A stretch of DNA of 33,891 nt from Campylobacterales bacterium (GTDB lineage Bacteria > Campylobacterota > Campylobacteria > Campylobacterales > QNZT01), in assembly GCA_027066435.1 (NCBI GenBank), contig JAMONX010000098.1:1-33891 (forward strand), in the 5' to 3' direction. The translations under genes were made by a program, and so were the position numbers. Position 1 is the stretch's first letter; every line of letters begins with the position of its first letter. Positions 17,152 to 24,638 of the stretch are shown one piece after another. The notes below the pieces were generated by a model, which made no database searches, was not told where the DNA came from, and saw only the letters and a program-made list of their open reading frames with translations.

Positions 17152-17400
17152 TTACTCTGCTTCTACTGCTGGAGCTTTTTTAGTTTTACACTTTTCACAC
17201 ATAACTTTTTTTCCATCAACTTCAGTACAACCTGAACATTTTTTCTTCTTTGAATCACACATGATTTTTTCTGAACTCTCTTTATGTTCTGTATGGCTTT
17301 TGTGATCTTTTTTATCAGCACAGCCACAGTTCCCACAAGCAAACGCAGTTGTTGCAGCAAATAGAGCAGTAACCATTGACGCAATTATAATTTTTTTCAT
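17152..17400 (-). CDS. Small secreted cysteine-rich, probably metal-binding protein
   Basis: 82 residues. An N-terminal signal peptide ends near TTAFA, leaving a mature protein that begins with CGNCGC. It has eight cysteines (22, 25, 27, 48, 55, 58, 68, 71), arranged as CxxCxC and two CxxC pairs (CSGC, CEKC), and a His/Lys-rich stretch HKSHTEHK. This suggests periplasmic binding of a soft metal such as copper or zinc; I do not recognise the family. The frame is supported by AGGAG six bases before the ATG. It lies 61 nt downstream of the polysaccharide operon on the same strand and could be its last gene or have its own promoter. Confidence 0.8.
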   Translation of the reverse strand: MKKIIIASMVTALFAATTAFACGNCGCADKKDHKSHTEHKESSEKIMCDSKKKKCSGCTEVDGKKVMCEKCKTKKAPAVEAE

Positions 17401-17461
17401 ATTATTCTCCTAAATTTTTTATTTTAAACATGAAATAGGATTTTATAAAAAAACTGTGTAG

Positions 17462-19306
17462 TCATTGTGTATACTCAATAGTAAGTGTAACATTATTATC
17501 AGGTTTAAGATATTTTATATTGATATCAACTTCACTTTTACTTCTTGATTTTAATGTAACTCTACTCTTATCAAAAGATATTGATTTTATCTCAGTCATT
17601 GGGTTTTTAAAGAGCCTAAGATAAAAATTATCTATAGAAGTAGTACCACTATTTTTTATATTTACTATTACTTTATTGTCATCTATAGAGTAATTTAAAC
17701 CACAATTTTTATTTTCTCTGACCCTTTTTAAAATTGAACGACCATCAAGGGCTTTAAGGGTGGGATGCTTTGAAAGATACTTAAAGTAACTCTCAATTAT
17801 CTCTATATTGCTACTATATGCAAAAAGATGAGTATGTACACTTAGTGTATATATACCATCTAACTCAGTAACAAACTCTGTCTCTTTTTGCATCTGTTTT
17901 AAAATCTGCTTTTTATTCCAATCTAAGTTTACCAGATAACTAAAATCATCAGTACCGTGGCGAGGAATCACTAAAAGATTTTGGTACTTTTTATCAAATT
18001 CGGGATAAAGATGCTGCTCATTTTTACCTAATATATATTTGAATCCTCCCTCTTGAAGATTTTGTAACATAAGCTCATCTAACTCTTCACGAGGAGGTCT
18101 AAATCCTTCAATTGGTTTAGATGCATACTTATCTAGTATTATTTTAGTATCGCTTGTCTCTTGTTTAACATATGATTCATTTGTATCTATAATCTTTTTA
18201 TGCAGATGGCTATGTGAAGCAAACTCTACATAAGAGTTTCTAGATATCTCTTTAACCATATCTTTATGCTCACTATTTTGTGCCAAACTTGATACTATAA
18301 ATGCAGTTACAGGTATATTATATCTTCGTGCAAGGTCACTAAATCTTTTAAAATTATCAAACTTATACTCTGTATCTTCTGAGATAAAAACTGCATTTTC
18401 TCTATCCATATAAGGGTACTTGCTAATTACAACTTTAGAAGATAGAAAGTTAATTATTGCATTTGCTATTTGCTTAAAATTATCAAGATTTTCTCCAGAA
18501 TCATAAAAGATATAAGTAGGAAGAGAGATATAATACCATTTACCCTTACCGTAATATCCATGCCATGCTAAACCAGTTTCATCTTTTAAAAAATTATCTT
18601 TTTTATCTTTTGCTAAAGGTGGAGCTGTTTGATTATAGTTTGTTATAAAAAAATCAGGTTTCATCTCTTTTGGTGTCTTATAAATAGGTACTTTATCATA
18701 AACAGATGCACTTAATAATATACCACTGTTTTTATTATTTAACGGTGATAACAGTCGTTGTGTGAGAAAGATACCATCTTTAAACTCAATAAAGTTCTTA
18801 TCCTCACTTAACTGTAATTTTGTGATTTCTGAAACAAAACTATCTCCACTATATTCACCATTTTCATCACTAAATCCAGAAGCAAAGTTGAAAAAAAGAT
18901 TTCCACCATCTTTGAGAAATATTTTTATACTTTTCTTTGCATCCATACCTAAAGATACTGCATCTGGCACAAAAAGAATATCTTCTTTTTTAAGTGAACT
19001 AATCTCATCTTCTTGAAGATATTTAGTCTTATATCCTAGTGAAATAATAAATCGATTAAATAGTTGCAATTTTGAACTATACTCATTTGCATCTTGACCA
19101 TTTTTTTGATTAACAAATGCAGTAGAGTATGATTTTAAAATATATATCGGCTTATCTAGTATAACAGGAGCAACAATATCTTGATCTTTTGGTTCAATTT
19201 GCCATATTTTAAAAAGAACAAATGACATAATAAAAAAGAGTATAGATAGTAACAACAGTAGCTTCAATGCATAGTTATCTTTTTTTGCTTCTATCACTGT
19301 ATTCAT
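17462..19306 (-). CDS. Membrane-anchored CE4-type polysaccharide deacetylase with N-terminal GATase-like domain
   Basis: One N-terminal membrane helix (about 14-34) puts the rest in the periplasm. Residues 50-290 look like a class-I glutamine-amidotransferase-like flavodoxin fold (ILKSYSTAFV, EDILFVPDAVSL, FLKDGGNLFFNFASG). Residues 300-500 are a NodB/CE4 deacetylase: AVFISEDTEYKFDN in the position of the TFDD motif, H365-S-H-L-H369 as the metal-binding HSxxH, GFRPPRE (401-407) as motif 3 and LSVHTHLF as the last His motif. The final 90 residues are Ig-like. PgaB and PelA also remove acetyl groups from exported hexosamine polymers, but this layout fits neither exactly. Overlaps the 62-residue gene by 4 nt. 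The replaced TFDD leaves catalytic activity to be tested. Confidence 0.8.
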   Translation of the reverse strand: MNTVIEAKKDNYALKLLLLLSILFFIMSFVLFKIWQIEPKDQDIVAPVILDKPIYILKSYSTAFVNQKNGQDANEYSSKLQLFNRFIISLGYKTKYLQEDEISSLKKEDILFVPDAVSLGMDAKKSIKIFLKDGGNLFFNFASGFSDENGEYSGDSFVSEITKLQLSEDKNFIEFKDGIFLTQRLLSPLNNKNSGILLSASVYDKVPIYKTPKEMKPDFFITNYNQTAPPLAKDKKDNFLKDETGLAWHGYYGKGKWYYISLPTYIFYDSGENLDNFKQIANAIINFLSSKVVISKYPYMDRENAVFISEDTEYKFDNFKRFSDLARRYNIPVTAFIVSSLAQNSEHKDMVKEISRNSYVEFASHSHLHKKIIDTNESYVKQETSDTKIILDKYASKPIEGFRPPREELDELMLQNLQEGGFKYILGKNEQHLYPEFDKKYQNLLVIPRHGTDDFSYLVNLDWNKKQILKQMQKETEFVTELDGIYTLSVHTHLFAYSSNIEIIESYFKYLSKHPTLKALDGRSILKRVRENKNCGLNYSIDDNKVIVNIKNSGTTSIDNFYLRLFKNPMTEIKSISFDKSRVTLKSRSKSEVDINIKYLKPDNNVTLTIEYTQ

Positions 19307-19491
19307 AACAACTCCTTCTCTTCAAAGTAGAGATATTTTTCATACTCATCTTCTAACTCATTTTGATTAACTTTTCTTTTCTTTCTTATCGATTCTCGTA
19401 ATTTATATAAATTGTAAGCCACTACACCAAAAACCATCGTTAGTACAGTAATCGCTACAACTACATAAGAGAGTATTTCTAACATATTCAT
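19303..19491 (-). CDS. 62-residue single-pass membrane protein of the polysaccharide operon
   Basis: One hydrophobic helix (about residues 5-26, ILSYVVVAITVLTMVFGVV) is followed by a basic stretch RKKRK and an acidic, tyrosine-containing tail (ELEDEYEKYLYFEEKE). It overlaps the glycosyltransferase upstream and the deacetylase downstream by 4 nt each, so it is made with them and is almost certainly real. By position it may play the role of PgaD, the small partner of the PgaC synthase, or of BcsF, a 63-residue single-pass protein that recruits BcsE to the membrane. Sequence similarity to either is too weak to claim. Confidence 0.8.
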   Translation of the reverse strand: MNMLEILSYVVVAITVLTMVFGVVAYNLYKLRESIRKKRKVNQNELEDEYEKYLYFEEKELL

Positions 19492-20783
19492 ATTCTTCCC
19501 TTTCTATCAAGTTTTCCCCAATCCATCTGAATATCAAAAAATTCTTCTATAGTTGCAAACACCTTAGCTATATTGATTATATTTACAAAAAATATTCTGT
19601 AATAGATTGAATAGAGTATTAGACTAAATTTCTCTTTTGTTATACTTATACAGTATAAAGTAGCCACAACATCAAGAATGGTAAAAATAATCCACCAATA
19701 AATAAGCATCTGGCTCTGTCCCGATATTATGGCTATATAAATAATAAAAATATTTGCTAATATTGACCCAATTGGCCAAATAATTGCTTCAAACAACATA
19801 TACCAAAGCACCATACTCATTGAAAAATTTTGGTATAACTTAAAAAGTTTACTCTTATGTTTTAAAATTGATTGAAGTATTCCTCTAGTCCATCTATATC
19901 GCTGTTTCAAAAGATCCAAAAGTGACTCAGGGGCTTCTGTGTAAGAGATTGCATCTATCTCATAATCAATTTTATACCCCTTACCAATAAGAGCTAAAGT
20001 TAAGTCACAATCCTCAGCATAAGTATCATCTCTATAACCACCAACTTCTAAAATAGCCGATTTTCGAAACATACCGATTGGTCCTGGGATGATATTTACA
20101 AGCTTCAAATATGCCTGAGCATTTCTAACTAAATTTAACCCTTGGATATACTCTAATGCCTGAAGTTTTGTCCAAATATTATCTTGATTTGTCACATAAA
20201 CAGAACCAGCAACCGCACCAACCTTAGGATCATCAAAATACTGCACCATTAACTCTATTGCATCTGTTGAGAGTTTAGAGTCAGCGTCTACTGCAAGTAT
20301 CAACTCTCCTTTTGCATAGGCTATACCAAAATTAAGAGCATTTGCTTTTCCAGAATTTGGCTTTTTAAGTGTTGTTAACTGTACTTTGCCTTTTTTATAC
20401 TCCATATTTTGGGCAATCAAGCTTGTATTATCACGACTTCCATCATCTACAACTATAATTTCATAATTTGTATAAGTTTGATTTTTTAAACTTTCTAAAG
20501 AGGAAATGATAACTTTCTCTTCATCAAAACAGGGAACAATAACTGAAACCATTCTCTCATGGGTTGAATCATAACTATTTTTATTAACATTTTTAGTAAG
20601 ATTGAGCATAGAAAACAGTAAAAGAATAAAATAACGAGCAATAACTATAAGTGAAAATATCAAAATAAGAATTGTACCTGTTTGGACAAGTGAATTTTCA
20701 TATCTGTAAAGATAGTCTAAATTATAGATACTTAAGAGGAATAGACCAAGAAGCAGTGATACAAAAAATATTAATTTAATCAT
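19488..20783 (-). CDS. Processive family-2 glycosyltransferase (PgaC-like polysaccharide synthase)
   Basis: Two N-terminal membrane helices precede a GT2 domain with VSVIVPCFDEE (79-89), IIVVDDGSRDNT (109-120), the DxD motif AVDADSK (164-170), EDCD (257-260, catalytic base) and QRYRW (294-298), the hallmark of processive synthases. Two or three membrane helices follow. Length and motif spacing match PgaC/IcaA poly-N-acetylglucosamine synthases better than the longer BcsA, and there is no PilZ domain. It should polymerise a sugar nucleotide at the inner membrane and pass the chain out. Overlaps the genes on both sides by 4 nt. c-di-GMP control would have to come from a partner such as the next protein upstream. 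Confidence 0.9.
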   Translation of the reverse strand: MIKLIFFVSLLLGLFLLSIYNLDYLYRYENSLVQTGTILILIFSLIVIARYFILLLFSMLNLTKNVNKNSYDSTHERMVSVIVPCFDEEKVIISSLESLKNQTYTNYEIIVVDDGSRDNTSLIAQNMEYKKGKVQLTTLKKPNSGKANALNFGIAYAKGELILAVDADSKLSTDAIELMVQYFDDPKVGAVAGSVYVTNQDNIWTKLQALEYIQGLNLVRNAQAYLKLVNIIPGPIGMFRKSAILEVGGYRDDTYAEDCDLTLALIGKGYKIDYEIDAISYTEAPESLLDLLKQRYRWTRGILQSILKHKSKLFKLYQNFSMSMVLWYMLFEAIIWPIGSILANIFIIYIAIISGQSQMLIYWWIIFTILDVVATLYCISITKEKFSLILYSIYYRIFFVNIINIAKVFATIEEFFDIQMDWGKLDRKGRI

Positions 20784-22096
20784 ATAGTTTTTAACTCTTC
20801 TTCAGAAAAAAATGATAAATCTTCACCCATTATAAATTTAAACTTCTCTGCATCATAAGTATATTGCAGACTTAGTCTTACATATTGATTTTTTAATCGT
20901 TTACAAATCAATGAGAGAGCTTGACTAGGAAGCATATCAACCAATAAAAAGACCAAACTCTTACCAATCTCATTATGGTAGACAATATCAAGCTCTCGGA
21001 CACAATTTTCAATCAACTTTGGTTTTATAGATTTTTCACCCTCATACTCAATTACAACAATGCTAAAATATACCTGTTGTTCTAAAAAAGTACCAATGAT
21101 CTCTTTAAATTTATCTTGATTTGAGTAGTAAGTTTTATTTGGTACTAAATCTATATTTTTAAAGATAGAAGTATAAAAATCTCTACCCAAGCTCTTTTCA
21201 ATAGCATGAATATAAAAGAGTAAATTAAAATGTTTTTCAAAAATATATGAGATACCATTTTTTATTTTATCTCGTTTCCTAATTACAGCTTCTTCGCTTA
21301 TAAATAAAAATATTGTCCTCAAATTATCATCTCTTATGATATTTAAAAGCTTATCTTTTAGAAGTATATCTTGCAGATTATAGATAAGTATATCAGCTTT
21401 TTGTACAAGTTTTATACTCTCTTGGTCTAATTTATCAACATGTTGAAAGTTTATAAATGTATCTTTTTTAAAGATATATTTGTGAAAATTTATAACTTCA
21501 TCTTTATCAGAAAATAGTATTACATCTGAATTTTCTTTTTTATATCTTTGCATCTTAGTATAACATTTTCCATCAATATCTTTTTTTGCTACAAACTCTA
21601 AATCAACTTTTCTGTACAAAACTTCATTTATAATTTGTCCAAGATTAGTTTGACCACTAAGAGAGAAAAATAACTTTTTATGATAATAATTTGCCACCTC
21701 AATGATATCGCTTACAATCCGTTCAATATCTTTTTCACTGCACCCTTCAAAATATATATCAGCCCTATGAAAATATAAACTCGCAAAATTCTCTTTTTTT
21801 ATAATTTTTTGCATCTCATTAATAAAAAATGTCTTACCATACATCTCATCCAATTGATTCCAAGAATCTTTTAAAAACATAAAACGGATAGTTTTATATA
21901 TTTCATCAAATCCATCCATATTAAATTTCAAATTTTCAAACGAATCTTCAATAAATGAGGACTCTTTATGTGTAAAAAACAACATATCTCCAGATGCATA
22001 CTCATTATGTAACTTCATTACTGATTCAATTAAACACTCATTTTCTTCTGATTTTAACAAAAAAATTTGGCTTTGATTTAATAAATTATTTTCCAT
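20780..22096 (-). CDS. BcsE-like protein: RecA-like, REC-like and degenerate GGDEF domains with RxxD c-di-GMP site
   Basis: 438 residues, no signal peptide or membrane helix, so cytoplasmic. Residues 1-175 alternate strands and helices like a RecA-type fold but lack a Walker A motif. Residues 185-300 resemble a receiver without its phosphoacceptor (DVILFSDKDEVINFHKYIF, ADILIYNLQDIL, TIFLFISEEA). Residues 305-430 resemble a GGDEF domain: FSIVVIEYEG, then R367-E-L-D370, and exactly five residues later EIGKS where GGDEF should be, followed by LVFLLVDM. This order, NTPase-like/REC-like/GGDEF-like with only the inhibitory site kept, is that of BcsE, the c-di-GMP receptor of cellulose secretion. 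Assignment is from pattern, not clear identity. Overlaps the synthase gene by 4 nt. Confidence 0.55.
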   Translation of the reverse strand: MENNLLNQSQIFLLKSEENECLIESVMKLHNEYASGDMLFFTHKESSFIEDSFENLKFNMDGFDEIYKTIRFMFLKDSWNQLDEMYGKTFFINEMQKIIKKENFASLYFHRADIYFEGCSEKDIERIVSDIIEVANYYHKKLFFSLSGQTNLGQIINEVLYRKVDLEFVAKKDIDGKCYTKMQRYKKENSDVILFSDKDEVINFHKYIFKKDTFINFQHVDKLDQESIKLVQKADILIYNLQDILLKDKLLNIIRDDNLRTIFLFISEEAVIRKRDKIKNGISYIFEKHFNLLFYIHAIEKSLGRDFYTSIFKNIDLVPNKTYYSNQDKFKEIIGTFLEQQVYFSIVVIEYEGEKSIKPKLIENCVRELDIVYHNEIGKSLVFLLVDMLPSQALSLICKRLKNQYVRLSLQYTYDAEKFKFIMGEDLSFFSEEELKTI

Positions 22097-22115
22097 ATTT
22101 TAAACCTCCTCATTT

Positions 22116-24443
22116 TTACCAGTTATAGCCAAAGGTGGCATAACACGCATTTGCTCCATCAAGACTATAACCACTCTGATAATGGCGACAATCTATCCTA
22201 ATATTAAAACTTTGAACAAAAGGAATCTGTGCGACTAATCCATAATTATATAAATAATCACTATTCTCAAATGAGTATCCCAGGCTCAAAATTCCTTGAA
22301 TAAATCCCCTTTGACCAAAATATCTTTTTACCTTCATCTGCATAAAGTTACCATCAAAAAAACGAACAGGATGATAATCTGTATCTATTTTTGTGTTATA
22401 TTCATAACTTCCCAAAAAATCTAAAGAGTTTTCAAAATTTTCATATATTGTTTTATATAAGGGAATATTAATCCAACTGAAAAAATAGATATTTTCATCA
22501 TCAAATCTATTTACTTCTAAATATATTTCAGCTTGTTCTAGATTTGGTAAAAGTATCGCATCGTAAAAAGACAACTGCAAAGTACCCACGATGTTATCAA
22601 TCATACTTGCTCTATTGTTAACAAATGCCCCATTAATATACTTAAATCCCAATCTCATATCATGTATTGAAATAACTTTTTTATATGACAATCCAATTAT
22701 AGGATCACCAAATGATTCAAATTTATTCATACCTAGTGTTGCTCTTAAGTTTTGTAAATCGTAGTGTGCTAAAAAGCCAACACTTTTATATCTTTTTTCA
22801 TCAGTTTTAAAAGTTGATTTTTTTACTTCAAGCGAAAGCTTACCCTCTCTTATCTCTGCAATATTATTAATCTTCACTCCATATGAGGAGTTTTTAATAT
22901 AGTCATCTTCAAGCATATAGGCACTAAATGCAAGATAACTATTATCACTCTTTTTTAATAAAGATTTTGTAGATAAAATATCTTTTCTAATCATTTTTAT
23001 ATCTGGAAATACTCCCTCTTTTAAAAAGATTTTTTCCTTTCCCTCTGTAAGCATAATATCTTTATATTTTGTCGGTTTTTGCATAGGCTTGCTTACTTTT
23101 TTTAAAGCATTTTCAGTATGTTTTAGTAACTCTTCCCCCTCATCTGAATAATCTTGAAATTGAAGTTTCTCTTGCAATTTTAGAAGAATGGTTTTTGATT
23201 TATCCCATTTTTTCTCATCTTGTTGTCTCATCAGACTATTTGCATATCGATAAAGTGCAAGATTACCGATATCAGAATTTTTAGATGCAATCTTCTTGTA
23301 ATGAGATTCTGACTCTCTATAAAGTTTCATCTTATCTAGTACAGATGCATACCTAAATCTAACCCTATAATCTTTAGAGTTTTTTAAAAGATATGCTTTA
23401 TAATATGGTAACGATTTTTCTGCCTTGCCTTGGAAAAAATAGATTTCAGCAATCTCTTTAGCAGTGTTTAAATCTTTTGTTTTTTTATAATAAGTTTTAT
23501 ATCTCTTTAATGCTTTTTTATAATTCTTCTTTTTGTGATAATAGATTGCTTTTTGCAAAATTTTTATATCTTTTTTTTCATCTGCTATTTTTTGTTCTGC
23601 AAGAATATTTTTATAAAGTACCAAAATATCACTATTGTCTGTCTTATCAACAACTTCTTTTAAGACTGACAAACTCTGCTGTGTTTTTTGATTCCAGTAC
23701 AAATTATTTGCTATAAAAAGTATCGATTCTTCATTTTGTGGATATTTTTTATTATAATCTAAAATCAGTGATAGTGATTTATCTATCTCTCCTGAATCTT
23801 TAAGTAGAAAAAAATACTCTTTTAGAGCCTCAAACGAACCACTCATTTGATAGTTTTTTTCTAATATAGCTCCTCTTTCTAAGATAAAATCTTTTCTCCT
23901 CTCTTGCGAGACTTTCGTCTTTAAATATCTCTCTTCTTCTAAATTATATGAAGAGTTTTCTATAGCATCTAATGCTTTGTCATACTCTTTTATATCAATA
24001 TAACTGTTTATTGCATCTGTATCAATAGATAAGAGTGATGGGATATTGTTTTTTTTGAACAATTCATATATAGAGATAATATCTTCATATCTATTGTTCA
24101 TATAAAGCTTACCAAAATAAGATGCTACTTCTTGAGAATTGGATAATTTTTGACTCTCTACCTTAATCCCGATATCTCGAAGTTTTTTAATATCTTTAGA
24201 TAATGATAATGCATATTCATAATTTGCATCCAAGCCCAGCACTTCATCAATTAAATTTTGTGCTTTACTAAAATCACTATGACTTATATATGTACGAGCT
24301 AGTAAAACTCTTTGAGGAATATTTTCTGGATTATTTTTAATATCCTCTTTTAGAGAGTCAATGTCTATCTCAAGGGCATATAATGGAAGTACAGAAAGTA
24401 AAAGAATTATACTGAAAAAGAAACTGAACTTTTGTTTTTTCAA
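22116..24443 (-). CDS. Outer-membrane TPR/beta-barrel polysaccharide exporter (PgaA/BcsC/PelB-like)
   Basis: A signal peptide (KKQKFSFFFSIILLLSVLPLYA) is followed by about 420 residues of TPR-like helical repeats (ARTYISHSDFSKAQNLIDEV, YKKALKRYKTYYKKTKDLNT, EIYFFQGKAEKSLPYYKAYL). The last 250 residues are amphipathic strands rich in aromatic and Gly/Asn residues, ending in FGYNW; a terminal aromatic residue is the usual outer-membrane barrel signal. This layout is that of the PgaA, BcsC and PelB exporters. The start is a TTG, with GGAG ten bases upstream and an in-frame stop shortly before. It is the first gene of the operon; 19 nt separate it from the BcsE-like gene. Confidence 0.82.
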   Translation of the reverse strand: MKKQKFSFFFSIILLLSVLPLYALEIDIDSLKEDIKNNPENIPQRVLLARTYISHSDFSKAQNLIDEVLGLDANYEYALSLSKDIKKLRDIGIKVESQKLSNSQEVASYFGKLYMNNRYEDIISIYELFKKNNIPSLLSIDTDAINSYIDIKEYDKALDAIENSSYNLEEERYLKTKVSQERRKDFILERGAILEKNYQMSGSFEALKEYFFLLKDSGEIDKSLSLILDYNKKYPQNEESILFIANNLYWNQKTQQSLSVLKEVVDKTDNSDILVLYKNILAEQKIADEKKDIKILQKAIYYHKKKNYKKALKRYKTYYKKTKDLNTAKEIAEIYFFQGKAEKSLPYYKAYLLKNSKDYRVRFRYASVLDKMKLYRESESHYKKIASKNSDIGNLALYRYANSLMRQQDEKKWDKSKTILLKLQEKLQFQDYSDEGEELLKHTENALKKVSKPMQKPTKYKDIMLTEGKEKIFLKEGVFPDIKMIRKDILSTKSLLKKSDNSYLAFSAYMLEDDYIKNSSYGVKINNIAEIREGKLSLEVKKSTFKTDEKRYKSVGFLAHYDLQNLRATLGMNKFESFGDPIIGLSYKKVISIHDMRLGFKYINGAFVNNRASMIDNIVGTLQLSFYDAILLPNLEQAEIYLEVNRFDDENIYFFSWINIPLYKTIYENFENSLDFLGSYEYNTKIDTDYHPVRFFDGNFMQMKVKRYFGQRGFIQGILSLGYSFENSDYLYNYGLVAQIPFVQSFNIRIDCRHYQSGYSLDGANACYATFGYNW

Positions 24444-24501
24444 ACCTCTATCGCTCCGCTAATAATTTAAATAATTTCATCTTTATTCTTTTATTTCTAA
24501 T

Positions 24502-24520
24502 ATTTTATCTTTTAGAGACA
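24502..24520 (-). promoter_or_regulatory. Weak promoter candidate for the polysaccharide operon
   Basis: On the minus strand TGTCTCTAAA (24520 to 24511) is followed by TAAAAT (24507 to 24502), 59 nt before the exporter start. The first element resembles the box found before dsbD and the response regulator, but its spacing to the -10-like hexamer differs. Confidence 0.25.
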
Positions 24521-24569
24521 AAAATATATATAAGAAAAAGTAGTTACTTTTTTTAATTTTGATTACTTT

Positions 24570-24597
24570 TTGATAGAAATAGGAAAAAAACTATACT
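24570..24597 (+). promoter_or_regulatory. Promoter of the DUF1800-DUF1501 pair
   Basis: TTGATA (24570-24575) and TATACT (24592-24597) with a 16-nt spacer match sigma-70 consensus at five of six positions each, which is unusually good for this genome. The expected start is near 24604, upstream of AAGGGAG and the ATG at 24639. A perfect palindrome TACTTAAGTA (24618-24627) lies in the leader. Confidence 0.5.
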
Positions 24598-24638
24598 TTA
24601 AATAAAAAAAGTGACGATACTTAAGTAAAGGGAGATTT

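Noticed and set aside
17163-17384. 73-codon frame overlapping the small Cys-rich gene
   Set aside because: The other frame has a clear signal peptide, patterned cysteines and AGGAG six bases before ATG; this frame has none of these.
17462-24443. Calling the operon pgaABCD or pel outright
   Set aside because: Gene set and domain layouts differ: no GH153 domain, no PelF/PelG, an extra BcsE-like protein, and the deacetylase is not a lipoprotein.
24544-24571. Direct repeat TTACTTTTT spaced 19 bp
   Set aside because: Low-complexity T-rich sequence; likely chance in this AT-rich region.
24618-24627. Perfect palindrome TACTTAAGTA before the DUF1800 gene as an operator
   Set aside because: A 10-bp AT-rich palindrome is easily found by chance; no second copy seen in a relevant place. 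Noted only in the promoter entry.
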